From Entomomonas asaccharolytica (GTDB lineage Bacteria; Pseudomonadota; Gammaproteobacteria; Pseudomonadales; Pseudomonadaceae): 64,000 bases of DNA. Made by a program: the position numbers and the translations under genes. The notes under the pieces are model-generated. The model did no database searches. It was not told the DNA's origin and saw only the letters and a list, made by a program, of their open reading frames with translations. Positions 28,370 through 38,982 of this stretch are shown piece after piece. Where the stretch lies: the NCBI RefSeq assembly GCF_016653615.1, contig NZ_CP067393.1:2619673-2683672 (forward strand). The letters are read 5' to 3'. Position 1 is the first letter of the stretch; every line of letters begins with the position of its first letter.

Positions 28370-29361
28370 GACAACATACCTTTGAAAACCATTATCGGCA
28401 AACATGGCTTGATTTTGCTAGTCAGCTTGATCGTTTGGAAACAGGTAATAAAAAGCAATTAGCTGCCGCAAAACAAGAGGATATTAATTTCCCAGAAAGC
28501 TATCAAAGTATCTGTCAACATCTTGCCATTGCTGAATCAAGATACTACAGTCCAACGCTTATAAATTATTTACAACAACTTGTGCAAAGAGGACATCGAG
28601 TTCTTTATCAACATCGCAGTAATTTTTGGCTACGTATTATTCAATTTATTATCAGAGATTTTCCACAGTGCATTAGACAAGAAAAGAAGCTTATTCTTAC
28701 TGCCACAGCTTTATTCTATGGCTCTGCACTAGTAAGCGCTTTGATTACTTTCTATTTTCCCGATTTTATCTACGTTTTCATGTCAACTAATGATATTTAT
28801 GATCTTGAAAGTATGTATGATCCGTCCTCTCAGGTAATTAGACCTCTTGTTAGAGAGGGTGATGAAAATTGGTTTATGTTTGCTTACTATATTAATAATA
28901 ATATCAGTATTGCCTTTGTTACCTTTGCAGGCGGAATTATTTTTTGCCTAGGAACGTTATATTACCTTCTAATAAACGGTATTATTATTGGTATTGTAGC
29001 TACTCATCTTAGTGTAAACGGTTACGCTGATACTTTTTGGCCTTTTGTTATTGGACATGGTTCATTCGAGTTAACAGCTATTGTTATTGCGGCAGCAGCT
29101 GGCTTAAAACTGGGTTTGGCAATTCTTATACCACAACGTAAAACGAGATTAGAAGCATTACGGTATACCGCTAAAACTGCTATAAATTTGGTAATTGGCG
29201 CATTTATCATGTTGCTTATTGCTGCTTTTATTGAGGCGTATTGGTCATCCATGAATAGCGCTTCGCATTTACGATTTGCGGTAGGTATCCTGCTATGGAT
29301 AGCTGTTATCAGTTATTTCCTGTTTACTGGAAAAACAAGGCAAAGCCATGAAACTAACTGA
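28366..29361 (+). CDS. stage II sporulation protein M-like membrane protein (SpoIIM/DUF95)
   Basis: 331 residues, TTG start with AAGGAGAG just upstream, overlapping the RDD stop by 4 bases. Three or four membrane helices (LTATALFYGSALVSALITF, ISIAFVTFAGGIIFCLGTLY, HGSFELTAIVIAAAAGLKLG, LVIGAFIMLLIAAFIEAYW). The HG-FEL motif in the third is typical of SpoIIM/DUF95. The organism shows no other sporulation gene here, and in Gram-negatives this family is found next to RDD and MoxR genes. Function unknown. Confidence 0.85.
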   Translation: MRQHTFENHYRQTWLDFASQLDRLETGNKKQLAAAKQEDINFPESYQSICQHLAIAESRYYSPTLINYLQQLVQRGHRVLYQHRSNFWLRIIQFIIRDFPQCIRQEKKLILTATALFYGSALVSALITFYFPDFIYVFMSTNDIYDLESMYDPSSQVIRPLVREGDENWFMFAYYINNNISIAFVTFAGGIIFCLGTLYYLLINGIIIGIVATHLSVNGYADTFWPFVIGHGSFELTAIVIAAAAGLKLGLAILIPQRKTRLEALRYTAKTAINLVIGAFIMLLIAAFIEAYWSSMNSASHLRFAVGILLWIAVISYFLFTGKTRQSHETN

Positions 29362-30898
29362 TACCACCATTGAAATACGTCCTCGCAGTGCTTGGGAATC
29401 AATTGATCTTGGTATTCTACTGGCTCGCCGTCATGGTTTACTATTAATAACTTCTTGGGCAATAGTCACATTACCTATTTTTTGTTTATTAACAGTTATT
29501 TTTTGGCAAGCCCCTGTTATAACTATCGATACATGGGAAATCCCCATATTACCTATTATCGTTTTTTGGTGGTTAAAACCTATTTTTGATCGAATTCCCC
29601 TGTATATCTTATCCAATGCAGTTTTTGGACAAGTTCCTACATTAAGCGAGACATTAAAGTTTTGGTTAAAGAGTTTAAAAAATAATACGCTTGCTGATTT
29701 AACAATACGCCGTTTTAAACTAGCAAGAAGTTTTGAGCTACCTGTTAGCCAACTAGAAATGTTTAGAGGTAAAGCAAGAAAGCAACGCTTAAGAAACTTA
29801 CACTTAGGTAATAACAGAGCAGGCCTATTAACCTTATTATTTATTAATATTGAAGGGATATTAATTACTACCCTATTAACATTGGTCTATATGTTAACCA
29901 GTAGTACACCTAGCATTTTACCTACTCAAGACTATACAGCTGAAACAATATTGATGGATCAATTACCCTTTTGGCAAATACATGCCTATTTCTTTTTTTA
30001 TACATTAGTACTGCTTATTACAGAACCCCTGTATGTTTCCTGTGGTTTTTGTTTATATTTAAATCGCCGAATTGGTATGGATGCATGGGATATTGAATTA
30101 TCATTTAAACGTCTTAGCCATCGTCTAGCACAAACGCTTTCTATCTTATTGCTTAGTGGCTGTTTAGTTTTGTTCATTGGTTATCCTAGTCACTTGCAAG
30201 CTGAGCCATTAAACAAACAACATGCTACAGATACACAACTGCAACGCGAGACAGATAAGCAGCAAATAGAACAGATTTTAAAATCACCTCCTTTTTATGA
30301 GCAGGAGGAACAAACAAGATTGCGCTGGATTAATGATCCCACATCACCACCAAAACCTTCTACTACAGAATCCTCATCATTTAATGGGCTAGCTTGGTTG
30401 TCATTGGATTTTTTTAAAATTGTTATTTGGGCATTTGTTATTTTCGTTGTACTGCTAGTTGTTTGGCTATTTGTTAAACATCTTTCAATCACAAAGAAAT
30501 ACCAAAAAGTTGTTACACCTCCTGAAAAGTTATTTGGTTTAGCGATCACTCCAGAAAGTCTACCAACTAATATCGTGGAAGAATTTGAACGACTCTGGCA
30601 ACAGGGGCAAACACGTCAAGCACTTAGTTTGCTATACCGTGGATTATTAAGCCATTTAGTCCATCAGTATCAAATACCTTTAAAAAGTTCCCACACAGAA
30701 GGTGAAATCGTTTCCTTAACAAAACAAACACAAATATCCGCTGTAACAGAATTTACCCAAAACCTAACTAATCAATGGTTACTCATGGCCTATGGCCACT
30801 ATCCTATTCAGCCTGAACAAAAACAAGTATTAATCACAGGTTGGCAGACATTAATGCAATTTAACGACAAGGAGGCAACCCATGAGAAGACTCTCTAG
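29348..30898 (+). CDS. DUF4129-containing membrane protein
   Basis: 516 residues. Several N-terminal and central hydrophobic helices (LLLITSWAIVTLPIFCLLTVIFW, GLLTLLFINIEGILITTLLTL, LSILLLSGCLVLFIGY) and another before the C-terminal domain (FKIVIWAFVIFVVLLVVWLFV). The last 120 residues are a DUF4129-like domain (RQALSLLYRGLLSHLVHQY ... TEGEIVSL). The acidic linker between helices is probably periplasmic. Overlaps its neighbours by 14 and 17 bases. Function unknown. Confidence 0.8.
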   Translation: MKLTDTTIEIRPRSAWESIDLGILLARRHGLLLITSWAIVTLPIFCLLTVIFWQAPVITIDTWEIPILPIIVFWWLKPIFDRIPLYILSNAVFGQVPTLSETLKFWLKSLKNNTLADLTIRRFKLARSFELPVSQLEMFRGKARKQRLRNLHLGNNRAGLLTLLFINIEGILITTLLTLVYMLTSSTPSILPTQDYTAETILMDQLPFWQIHAYFFFYTLVLLITEPLYVSCGFCLYLNRRIGMDAWDIELSFKRLSHRLAQTLSILLLSGCLVLFIGYPSHLQAEPLNKQHATDTQLQRETDKQQIEQILKSPPFYEQEEQTRLRWINDPTSPPKPSTTESSSFNGLAWLSLDFFKIVIWAFVIFVVLLVVWLFVKHLSITKKYQKVVTPPEKLFGLAITPESLPTNIVEEFERLWQQGQTRQALSLLYRGLLSHLVHQYQIPLKSSHTEGEIVSLTKQTQISAVTEFTQNLTNQWLLMAYGHYPIQPEQKQVLITGWQTLMQFNDKEATHEKTL

Positions 30899-32048
30899 GG
30901 GAATGATATTGCTACTTGTTATCTTCTTTCTTTTATTAACCCTTGTTATTGGCTATATTTATATTAATACTGAAAGTTATACAACAATCATTGTTAAACC
31001 TAAGCCTTATAAAGTAAGAACTAACCCTTATCTTGCTGCTGAACACTTTTTAACAGCGAACAAGCAAAAAGTTACTAGCCGAAAACACCTTAATTTTTTT
31101 GATAAATTACCAACCACTAAGCAAACCGTTTTGTTACTGGGAGAACATAGCCATTTAACGCCACCCCAGAATAAAAAGATTCTTGACTGGGTGAGTAATG
31201 GCGGACAGCTTATTGTTGAAATTAACCACAACAAAGATTACAGAAAAAACGCTATTACTGACCCTTTACTTAATGACCTAGGCATAGAACTAGCCATATT
31301 AAAAATGGATAATCCTGATAAAGAATTACCTACTAAACTTTATATTGAAAATGAAACAACACCTATTACTTTAAATTTTCTTCCTTACTATGCTTTAATC
31401 AACACAGACAACAAGGCTACACTTTGGGCGAATGACGACAAGGATAATACTCATATCCTACAACTCCCCCATCATAAAGGAAGAATCACTGTTATTTCAG
31501 ATGCTAATTTATGGAAAAATAAATCTATTGAACAACATGATCACGCATGGTTACTACGCTATTTAACAACAGGCAATGATGTTGTACTGGTTTACAATTC
31601 TTTTTCACAAACACAAACAGAACATCCTAATTTTTTTGTAAACTTGTTTAAACATTTTCCCTATACTTTACTGGCACTTATCTTATTAATTATTGCTGTG
31701 CTGTGGTATAAAGGAATGCGCTCTGGCCCCTTGGAAGCACTGTTTAGTAGAAACCGCCGTCGTTTACCTGAACAACTTTCAGCACAAGCCAATTTTTTAT
31801 ATAAGAAAATAGGGGCAACGCAACTTATTGCAATTCTACAACAGGATATTAACTACCTTGCTAAAAAGCGTCATCCTCGTTTTGATGACCTACCTATTGA
31901 TGAGCAACACCATCTACTGAGTAAATTAACCCAACACCCAATTGCAACAATCTCTCAAGTAATGGGGATAACAGATCAACAGAAACTTTCTAAACTTGAA
32001 TTTATCGATATAGTTACTGCCCTCCAAGCAATCAGGAATACACTATGA
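30882..32048 (+). CDS. DUF4350 domain-containing membrane protein
   Basis: 388 residues, AAGGAGG ribosome site 7 bases upstream, start inside the end of the DUF4129 gene. One N-terminal anchor (ILLLVIFFLLLTLVIGYIYI), an extracytoplasmic DUF4350 region with NPYLAAEHFL, LLLGEHSHLTP and WVSNGGQLIVE, then a second helix (FPYTLLALILLIIAVLWY) and a cytoplasmic helical tail (LEALFSRNRRRLPEQLSAQANFL is split here as LEALFSRNRRR and LPEQLSAQA). The GATase-like fold expected for DUF4350 is family knowledge, not visible catalysis. Partner of the MoxR ATPase is likely from context. Confidence 0.8.
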   Translation: MRRLSRGMILLLVIFFLLLTLVIGYIYINTESYTTIIVKPKPYKVRTNPYLAAEHFLTANKQKVTSRKHLNFFDKLPTTKQTVLLLGEHSHLTPPQNKKILDWVSNGGQLIVEINHNKDYRKNAITDPLLNDLGIELAILKMDNPDKELPTKLYIENETTPITLNFLPYYALINTDNKATLWANDDKDNTHILQLPHHKGRITVISDANLWKNKSIEQHDHAWLLRYLTTGNDVVLVYNSFSQTQTEHPNFFVNLFKHFPYTLLALILLIIAVLWYKGMRSGPLEALFSRNRRRLPEQLSAQANFLYKKIGATQLIAILQQDINYLAKKRHPRFDDLPIDEQHHLLSKLTQHPIATISQVMGITDQQKLSKLEFIDIVTALQAIRNTL

Positions 32049-33061
32049 CAGACATGACAAAATACCAAAACCCTGCAATAGCAGCTACACCACAACCTGA
32101 TAGCAATCTACAAAATGCTCACAACTTTGTGCAAAGATTACGCCAAGAACTACAAAAAGCGATTGTAGGTCAAGAGGACATTATTGATCAGACTATTATC
32201 GTGTTACTAGCGAATGGTCATGTATTACTTGAAGGTGTACCTGGTCTTGGTAAAACTCTATTAGTGCGTGCCTTAGCGCAATGCTTTAACGGCCAATTTG
32301 CCCGTATTCAATTTACTCCAGACTTAATGCCTAGTGATGTCACAGGCCATGCTATTTATGATATAAAAACAGAGCAATTTAAACTACGTAAAGGCCCTAT
32401 TTTTACTAACTTACTATTAGCCGATGAAATTAACCGCGCCCCTGCCAAAACACAATCAGCATTACTAGAAGTGATGCAAGAGCGTCAAGCAACGCTTGAA
32501 GGTGAATCGTTGCCAGTACCACAACCATTTATGGTATTAGCGACACAAAACCCTATTGAGCAAGAAGGAACTTACCCGCTACCAGAAGCGCAACTTGACC
32601 GCTTTATGTTTAAAATTAATATCAATTACCCTGCTCATAATGAAGAATCACTACTGGTAAAACAAGTTACCCAGTCAGCGCAAGCGGATATGTTGGAAGT
32701 AAAGCCTTTACAACAATTAGTACAGCCTAAAGATATTTTAGCGTTACAGCAAATCACCAAAAATATTCCTGTTGATGAACAAATTATTGATTATGCAGTT
32801 CGCTTAGTCAGAGCAACCCGCGACCACCATAATCTAGCTATTGGTGCTGGCCCACGTGCTTCTATTGCATTGATTCAAGCAGGAAAAGCAAGAGCCCTTA
32901 TAAGAGGCGGTCAATTCGTTATTCCAGATGATATCAAAGGGTGTGTACTACCTACTTTACGTCATCGAATAAAGCTCAGTGCTGCTATGGAAATTGAAGG
33001 CGCAACCATCGATCAAGTGCTTAACCAGATCATTGATCAAGTTGCAGCCCCTAGACTGTGA
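32045..33061 (+). CDS. MoxR-family AAA+ ATPase
   Basis: 338 residues, cytoplasmic. Walker A GVPGLGKT (residues 64-71), Walker B LLLADEIN (123-130), sensor/arginine-finger region ATQNPIEQEGTYPLPEAQLDRFMFK, and the MoxR-type C-terminal lid (GAGPRASIALIQAGKA). MoxR ATPases act as chaperone-like remodelers, usually with a DUF58 and VWA partner. ATGA overlap with the gene before and GTGA overlap with the gene after. Confidence 0.93.
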   Translation: MTDMTKYQNPAIAATPQPDSNLQNAHNFVQRLRQELQKAIVGQEDIIDQTIIVLLANGHVLLEGVPGLGKTLLVRALAQCFNGQFARIQFTPDLMPSDVTGHAIYDIKTEQFKLRKGPIFTNLLLADEINRAPAKTQSALLEVMQERQATLEGESLPVPQPFMVLATQNPIEQEGTYPLPEAQLDRFMFKININYPAHNEESLLVKQVTQSAQADMLEVKPLQQLVQPKDILALQQITKNIPVDEQIIDYAVRLVRATRDHHNLAIGAGPRASIALIQAGKARALIRGGQFVIPDDIKGCVLPTLRHRIKLSAAMEIEGATIDQVLNQIIDQVAAPRL

Positions 33062-34425
33062 GTAAACACATGCCAGCAACTAGCCGACAGTTATTAAAAC
33101 CTGCTAAACCTCTTGTTATTACGCTAGCAGTTTTTATGGCTATTATAGCCCTCTTAGAAAGTTTAAGAGCTATGAACGTTAATGTGCCAAGCAACTACTA
33201 TCAAGTATGGCTAATTGCTTTATTAGTCTTTATATTTTTTGTAGTGGCTGATATAGCGAGTTTTAAAAAAGTAACCACTCCCCTTATAGAAAGGCAACTA
33301 CCTCCTTACCTATCATTAAATCGTTGGCAAGAGGTTAGTTTACTTATCAGTAATCAACAAAATAACACTTTACCCTTGATCGTTTATGACTATTCACCAG
33401 AAGCCATAGACTTTAAACAACTACCCCATACATTAGAACTGCTAGCTAATGGTAAATACCTATTGAAATACACCATTAAACCATTACAACGCGGTCACTT
33501 TTTTTGGGAAAGTTGTGAACTAACGATGACGAGCCAATGGCAATTATGGCAACAACGTCGTATTGTCCCCGTAACCAATGACAGCCATGTATACCCAGAC
33601 TTTACCAAGCTGTTTGACTCCAATATCACTACCATTGAACAATGGATTTACTATTTAGGTGTGCGTCCAAAACCTAGACGTGGTTTAGGGCAAGATTTCC
33701 ACCAACTACGCGATTTTCGAGAAGGCGATACATTACGGCAAATAGACTGGAAAGCCACTGCTCGCAAAAAAGCACCTATTGCTAAAGAGTATCAAGATGA
33801 ACGAGATCAACATATCATCTTTTTACTAGATTGTGGACAGCGTATGCGTTTACAGGACGATCAGCTTGCTCATTTTGACCATGCACTTAACGCTTCGCTA
33901 TTACTTAGCTATGTAGCCCTTAGACAAGGCGATGCAGTTGGTCTTGCTACCTTTGGTGCAGATAAAGAATTATTTATAAAACCAGCCAAAGGTAACTTAC
34001 AACTAAATACACTGTTAAATGCAGTCTACAATATTAAATGTACTCAAACGCCTGCCGACTATAATATAGCGGTACAAAAACTACTGAGTAAAACTCAACG
34101 CCGTGCGCTAGTGATTGTAATTACAAACTTACGCTATTCAGAAAACGCAGAAACTATCGCCGCATTTAAACAATTGAGTCGTTATCATAAAGTGCTGATA
34201 GCGAGTATGCGTGAAGAAATTCGTGACGATATTTCACAACAGCCTATTAATGACTTTGATGATGCCTTAACCTATTGTGGAAATATCCATCAACTACTTA
34301 ACCGTAACCAACTCCATGACAGATTAATAGCATACCAATTGCCTATTTTAGATGTAGTTCCTAAGCAGTTTGGCCCACAATTGGTTAGCCACTATCTATC
34401 TTTAAAACGTTCGGGTGCTCTTTAA
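33058..34425 (+). CDS. DUF58 domain-containing protein
   Basis: 455 residues; GTG start overlapping the moxR stop by 4 bases. Two N-terminal membrane helices (LVITLAVFMAIIALLESL, VWLIALLVFIFFVVADIA), an immunoglobulin-like region, and then the DUF58 signature (GLGQDFHQLRDFREGDTLRQIDWKATAR) followed by a VWA-like fold (HIIFLLDCGQRMRL). DUF58 proteins are the standard partners of MoxR ATPases. Last gene of the operon. Confidence 0.9.
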   Translation: MSKHMPATSRQLLKPAKPLVITLAVFMAIIALLESLRAMNVNVPSNYYQVWLIALLVFIFFVVADIASFKKVTTPLIERQLPPYLSLNRWQEVSLLISNQQNNTLPLIVYDYSPEAIDFKQLPHTLELLANGKYLLKYTIKPLQRGHFFWESCELTMTSQWQLWQQRRIVPVTNDSHVYPDFTKLFDSNITTIEQWIYYLGVRPKPRRGLGQDFHQLRDFREGDTLRQIDWKATARKKAPIAKEYQDERDQHIIFLLDCGQRMRLQDDQLAHFDHALNASLLLSYVALRQGDAVGLATFGADKELFIKPAKGNLQLNTLLNAVYNIKCTQTPADYNIAVQKLLSKTQRRALVIVITNLRYSENAETIAAFKQLSRYHKVLIASMREEIRDDISQQPINDFDDALTYCGNIHQLLNRNQLHDRLIAYQLPILDVVPKQFGPQLVSHYLSLKRSGAL

Positions 34426-34503
34426 TTTTTTATTGTCAGGAACTTACCACCATTGAACACTTCTAATGTACACTCAAATAAATTTACAATTAAATAATTT
34501 TTT

Positions 34504-34539
34504 TTGACATTTTATTGACATTTACATTTGTATTATACT
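34504..34539 (+). promoter_or_regulatory. promoter region of the sulfatase gene with tandem TTGACATTT
   Basis: TTGACATTT occurs at 34504 and 34515 (11-bp period), followed by TATTATACT at 34531-34539. These are good sigma-70-like hexamers but the spacings available (10, 13, 21 or 24) are not standard, so the exact -35/-10 pair is unclear. Confidence 0.4.
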
Positions 34540-34577
34540 GCCTCAATTTCACGTTTAACTAAAAGTTTAAAACCATA

Positions 34578-36611
34578 ATGAAACAGAATAAATCACTTGG
34601 TACACCTAGTGCGCTACAGCAACTAGGTTTTTTTGTACTCTCTGCATTAGTGTTAATGATAGTTTATAGCTTATTACGCTATGCCCTATTCCAATACAAT
34701 CACGAACTAGTAGGTGATACACCTACCAGTACCTTTATCGAAGCATTTATTAACGGCTTACGTTTTGATGGCAAAATGGTAGCCTTTATGATGATTCCCA
34801 TAGGCCTTACCTTTCTTTGCAGACCAGTGATGGGTTGGCGGTTTGTACAGCGTTTATGGCTTACCATAGCAGCTTGTATTGCTATCTTTTTAGGTGTTTT
34901 AGAATTAGATTTCTACCATGAATTTCATCAACGTTTAAATAGCCTAGTTTTCCAATATATTCGCGAAGATCCTAAAACTGTACTGAGTATGATTTGGTAT
35001 GGCTATCCTGTCGTCAAATATATGCTTGCTTGGGCTATTATCACGGCTATTATTTGGTTTATTTTTAAATTAATTGACCGTATTACCCGTTCAGAACAGA
35101 GCAAAAAATACCCTTTTTATGTACACCTGATTATTTTTGTTATTTGTGCCGCAGTTATTACTTTAGTTGGACGTGGCACTTTACGCCAAGGTTCACCATT
35201 ACGTTGGGGTGATGCGTATACCACAGACTCACCTTTTGCTAACCAATTAGGTTTAAATGGTACATTATCATTGATTGATGCTGCGCGTAATGTAAGAAGT
35301 CGCAATACAATCTGGAAAGCGACCATGCCACCAGAGCAAGCACAACAAATCGTTCGTACTATGTTACTAACGCCTAGTGATACCTTAGTGGAAGCTAATA
35401 AAGCGGTCATTCGTCGTGACTATCAACCAAACGCTGAAAAAACATTACCCATTAAGAATGTGGTAGTGATCTTAATGGAAAGTTTCGCAGGTCGTTATAC
35501 AGGTGTGTTAGGTGATCCAAACCATATAACCCCAAACTTTGATAAATTAGCCCAAGAAGGCTTGTTATTTACTCAGTTTTTCTCAAATGGTACTCATACC
35601 CACCAAGGTATGTTTGCCACAATGGCTTGTTTCCCTAACCTACCAGCCTTTGAAACACTAATGCAAGAACCTGAGGGGAATAATAAGTTCTCTGGTTTAC
35701 CGCAACTACTCTCCATTCGTGATATGAACGATGTTTATGTCTACAATGGAGATTTTGCATGGGATAACCAAAGTGGTTTCTTTAGCAACCAAGGCATGAC
35801 TACTTTTATTGGTCGTAATGACTATGTAAACCCTGTTTTCTCAGACCCAACATGGGGTGTATCTGACCAAGACATGTTTGCCCGTGGTAATGAGGAGTTA
35901 GATAAACTAGCCAAACAAGGTAAGCCTTTCTATGCGCTATTACAAAGTTTATCTAACCACACGCCTTATGCCTTACCAAAGAATTTACCTGTTGAGCCTG
36001 TAACAGATCAAGGTTCACAAAATGAACACTTAACCGCCATGCGTTATTCTGATTGGGCATTAGGTCAATTCTTTGAAAAAGCGAAACAGTCTCCATATTA
36101 CAACGACACACTGTTTGTTATTGTTGGCGATCATGGCTTTGGTAGCCCTATGCAATTAACCGATATGGATATGTTCCGCTTTAATGTACCGTTACTGTTA
36201 ATTGCACCAGGGGTTCAAGAGAAGTTTGGTAAAACCAATACGACTGTTGGCACGCAAGTGGATGTTGTTCCTACTATTATGGGTCGTTTAGGCGGCGATG
36301 TTCGCCATCAATGTTGGGGACGTGACTTATTAAATCTTCCTGAAGGTGATAAAGGTTTTGGTATTATTAAGCCCTCTGGCAGTGACCAAACAGTCGCTCT
36401 TATTAAAGGCAATGAAATCCTAATTCGTCCAAGTGAAATGGAGCCAAAACTGTATCACTATCAATTAGGGGCTAAACCTTCAGCCACTTTATTGAATGAT
36501 CAACAGTTACTAAATAGCTTAAAGCCTGAACTTGAAGCTTATATTCAAATGGCTACCCAGAGTTTATTAGAAAATACAGCAGGTGCCGAAGCCGCTCAAT
36601 CGGATAAATAA
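34578..36611 (+). CDS. LTA synthase-like sulfatase (phosphoglycerol or phosphoethanolamine transferase)
   Basis: 677 residues. Five N-terminal membrane helices (to about residue 210), then a periplasmic alkaline-phosphatase/sulfatase domain. Metal and nucleophile motifs: VVVILMESFAGRY, NGTHTHQGMFATMACFPNLP (nucleophile Thr region), SNHTPYALP, and VGDHGFGSP. This is the layout of LtaS and of OpgB/MdoB. Gram-negative bacteria lack lipoteichoic acid, so transfer of a phospho-head group to a periplasmic glucan or other envelope glycan is more likely. Stands alone with its own promoter region and terminator. Confidence 0.85.
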   Translation: MKQNKSLGTPSALQQLGFFVLSALVLMIVYSLLRYALFQYNHELVGDTPTSTFIEAFINGLRFDGKMVAFMMIPIGLTFLCRPVMGWRFVQRLWLTIAACIAIFLGVLELDFYHEFHQRLNSLVFQYIREDPKTVLSMIWYGYPVVKYMLAWAIITAIIWFIFKLIDRITRSEQSKKYPFYVHLIIFVICAAVITLVGRGTLRQGSPLRWGDAYTTDSPFANQLGLNGTLSLIDAARNVRSRNTIWKATMPPEQAQQIVRTMLLTPSDTLVEANKAVIRRDYQPNAEKTLPIKNVVVILMESFAGRYTGVLGDPNHITPNFDKLAQEGLLFTQFFSNGTHTHQGMFATMACFPNLPAFETLMQEPEGNNKFSGLPQLLSIRDMNDVYVYNGDFAWDNQSGFFSNQGMTTFIGRNDYVNPVFSDPTWGVSDQDMFARGNEELDKLAKQGKPFYALLQSLSNHTPYALPKNLPVEPVTDQGSQNEHLTAMRYSDWALGQFFEKAKQSPYYNDTLFVIVGDHGFGSPMQLTDMDMFRFNVPLLLIAPGVQEKFGKTNTTVGTQVDVVPTIMGRLGGDVRHQCWGRDLLNLPEGDKGFGIIKPSGSDQTVALIKGNEILIRPSEMEPKLYHYQLGAKPSATLLNDQQLLNSLKPELEAYIQMATQSLLENTAGAEAAQSDK

Positions 36612-36623
36612 TATTATCCAAAT

Positions 36624-36651
36624 ACTCCACTAACCTTATTGTTAGTGGAGT
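36624..36651 (+). terminator. terminator after the sulfatase gene
   Basis: 11-bp stem ACTCCACTAAC / GTTAGTGGAGT, loop CTTATT, 12 bases past the stop; only a short T-rich tail follows. Confidence 0.6.
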
Positions 36652-36757
36652 TATTAAACGGTTTGATTTACAATTACTCTTTGAAAAGTACCGTTATTAC
36701 TTACTGAACATGCTATAGTAATAACCTTTATAGTTAGCCTGTTTAGCCTATATTCTC

Positions 36758-38953
36758 ATGCGCACACCTACTCCTCTTTTTGATTACCCAAAATACTGGG
36801 CTGAATGCTTTGGCATTGCACCTTATCTCCCTATGAGCCGTGAAGAAATGGATCAGCTTGGCTGGGATTCCTGTGATATTGTCCTCGTCACAGGCGATGC
36901 CTATGTCGATCATCCCTCTTTTGGTATGGCTATTATTGGTCGAGTTTTAGAAGGGCAAGGCTTTCGAGTAGGTATTATCGCTCAACCTGACTGGCATGCT
37001 AAAGATGACTTTATGAGATTAGGTAAGCCTAATCTATTTTATGGTGTAGCAGCGGGTAATATGGACTCGATGATTAATCGCTATACTGCCGATCGTCGTA
37101 TCCGCTCTGATGATGCCTATACGCCAGGAGGAGAAGCAGGTAAAAGACCAGATCGTGCTAGCTTAGTATATAGCCAACGCTGTAAAGAAGCCTACAAAGA
37201 TGTACCTGTTATTTTGGGTGGCATTGAAGCCTCATTACGTCGTATTGCTCACTATGATTATTGGCAAGACAATGTACGTCGCTCAATATTAGTGGATGCC
37301 ACTGCTGATTTAGTGGTTTATGGTAATGCTGAACGGGCTATTTGCGAAATAGCACAACGTTTTTCCCGTGGTGAATCCGTAGCGAGCATGACAGATATTA
37401 GAGGCACTGCTTTTATTCAACGCCATACCCCAGAAGGATGGTATGAAATAGATTCAACACGCATTGATCGCCCTGGTAAAGTGGATAAAATTATCAATCC
37501 CTATGTATCTACTCAAGAGTTAGAAGCATGCGCAATTGAACAGCAAAAAGGCCAACATACGCCGATAGATACTGAACAAACTCAAGCAGTCACTATATTA
37601 CCCAACCCTACCCTCACCAGAGAAAAAACCGTTATTCGTTTACCCTCTTTTGAGAAAGTACGTAATGACCCTGTTTTATATGCTCATGCCAGTCGTATAT
37701 TGCATTTAGAAACCAACCCAGGAAATGCTAGAGCATTGGTTCAAAAACACGATAATATGGATGTATGGATTAATCCACCGCCTATTCCGTTAACTACCCC
37801 AGAGATGGACTATGTATTTGGTTTACCTTATGCCAGATTACCCCATCCATCTTATAAGGGAGCTAAAATACCAGCCTATGAGATGATTCGTTTTTCAGTC
37901 AATATCATGCGTGGTTGTTTTGGTGGCTGTACTTTCTGTTCAATTACCGAACATGAAGGGCGGATTATTCAAAATCGCTCAGAAGAATCTATTCTTCAAG
38001 AAATTGAAGACATACGTGATAAAGTGCCAGGTTTTACAGGGGTTATTTCTGATTTAGGTGGCCCTACCGCCAACATGTATCGTTTAGCCTGCAAAAGTCG
38101 TGAAATCGAAGCCGCTTGCCGTAAGCCTTCCTGTGTTTATCCAGGCATTTGTGGCAATCTGAATACCGATCACTCAGCATTAATTCAATTGTATCGTCAT
38201 GCCCGAGAACTTAAAGGTATTAAGAAAATATTGATTGCCTCAGGTTTACGTTATGATCTCGCTGTAAAATCACCTGAATACGTTAAAGAACTAGTCACTC
38301 ATCATGTTGGTGGTTACTTAAAAATCGCGCCTGAGCATACTGAACAAGGCCCCTTAAGTAAAATGATGAAACCTGGCATAGGGATTTATGATACCTTCAA
38401 AGAAATGTTTGATAAGTACAGTAAAGAAGCGGATAAAGAACAATACCTTATCCCTTATTTTATTGCAGCGCATCCTGGTACAACTGATGAAGACATGATG
38501 AACCTTGCTCTTTGGTTAAAAAGTCGTGGCTTTAGAGCCGATCAGGTACAAGCTTTCTATCCGTCACCAATGGCTACTGCCACCGCCATGTATCACTCAG
38601 GCAAAGATCCATTACATAAAGTGACCTATAAGAGTGATAAAGTATTTATCACCAAAAGTGAAGAACAACGTCGCTTGCATAAGGCTTTCTTACGTTATCA
38701 TGACCCAAATAACTGGCCCCTGTTAAGAGAAGCGTTACAACGGATGGGACGTGCTGATTTAATTGGTGAGGGTAAACATCAACTTATTCCAACCCATCAA
38801 CCTAAAACGTCTGGTTATCAGAGCCCTAGGCGTAAAAACTCAACCCCTAGTCATGGTAATAAGGCCAAACAATCTATATTAACGCAACACACAGGGTTAC
38901 CTCCCCGCCAACAGGGATTAAAAGCAATCAAAAAGTCACCTAAAAGAAAATAA
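36758..38953 (+). CDS. YgiQ family radical SAM protein
   Basis: 731 residues, normal for the YgiQ family (UPF0313). An N-terminal cobalamin-like domain ([17 protein letters not shown]) is followed by the radical SAM core with C387-FGG-C391-TF-C394 binding the 4Fe-4S cluster, then PEHTE and [17 protein letters not shown]. The Lys/Gln/Pro-rich C-terminus ([20 protein letters not shown]) is typical. Substrate unknown for the whole family. No signal peptide. Confidence 0.93.
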   Translation: MRTPTPLFDYPKYWAECFGIAPYLPMSREEMDQLGWDSCDIVLVTGDAYVDHPSFGMAIIGRVLEGQGFRVGIIAQPDWHAKDDFMRLGKPNLFYGVAAGNMDSMINRYTADRRIRSDDAYTPGGEAGKRPDRASLVYSQRCKEAYKDVPVILGGIEASLRRIAHYDYWQDNVRRSILVDATADLVVYGNAERAICEIAQRFSRGESVASMTDIRGTAFIQRHTPEGWYEIDSTRIDRPGKVDKIINPYVSTQELEACAIEQQKGQHTPIDTEQTQAVTILPNPTLTREKTVIRLPSFEKVRNDPVLYAHASRILHLETNPGNARALVQKHDNMDVWINPPPIPLTTPEMDYVFGLPYARLPHPSYKGAKIPAYEMIRFSVNIMRGCFGGCTFCSITEHEGRIIQNRSEESILQEIEDIRDKVPGFTGVISDLGGPTANMYRLACKSREIEAACRKPSCVYPGICGNLNTDHSALIQLYRHARELKGIKKILIASGLRYDLAVKSPEYVKELVTHHVGGYLKIAPEHTEQGPLSKMMKPGIGIYDTFKEMFDKYSKEADKEQYLIPYFIAAHPGTTDEDMMNLALWLKSRGFRADQVQAFYPSPMATATAMYHSGKDPLHKVTYKSDKVFITKSEEQRRLHKAFLRYHDPNNWPLLREALQRMGRADLIGEGKHQLIPTHQPKTSGYQSPRRKNSTPSHGNKAKQSILTQHTGLPPRQQGLKAIKKSPKRK

Positions 38954-38982
38954 TTAGAGGTTAATAGAAATAGATCACAAAA

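Noticed and set aside
28366-29361. Evidence for sporulation from the SpoIIM-like gene
   Set aside because: DUF95/SpoIIM-like proteins are common in non-sporulating bacteria within MoxR operons, and no other sporulation gene is here.
34578-36611. Lipoteichoic acid synthase as a literal function
   Set aside because: LpxH and type IV pilus genes show a Gram-negative cell, which has no lipoteichoic acid; only the fold and transfer chemistry are retained in the call.
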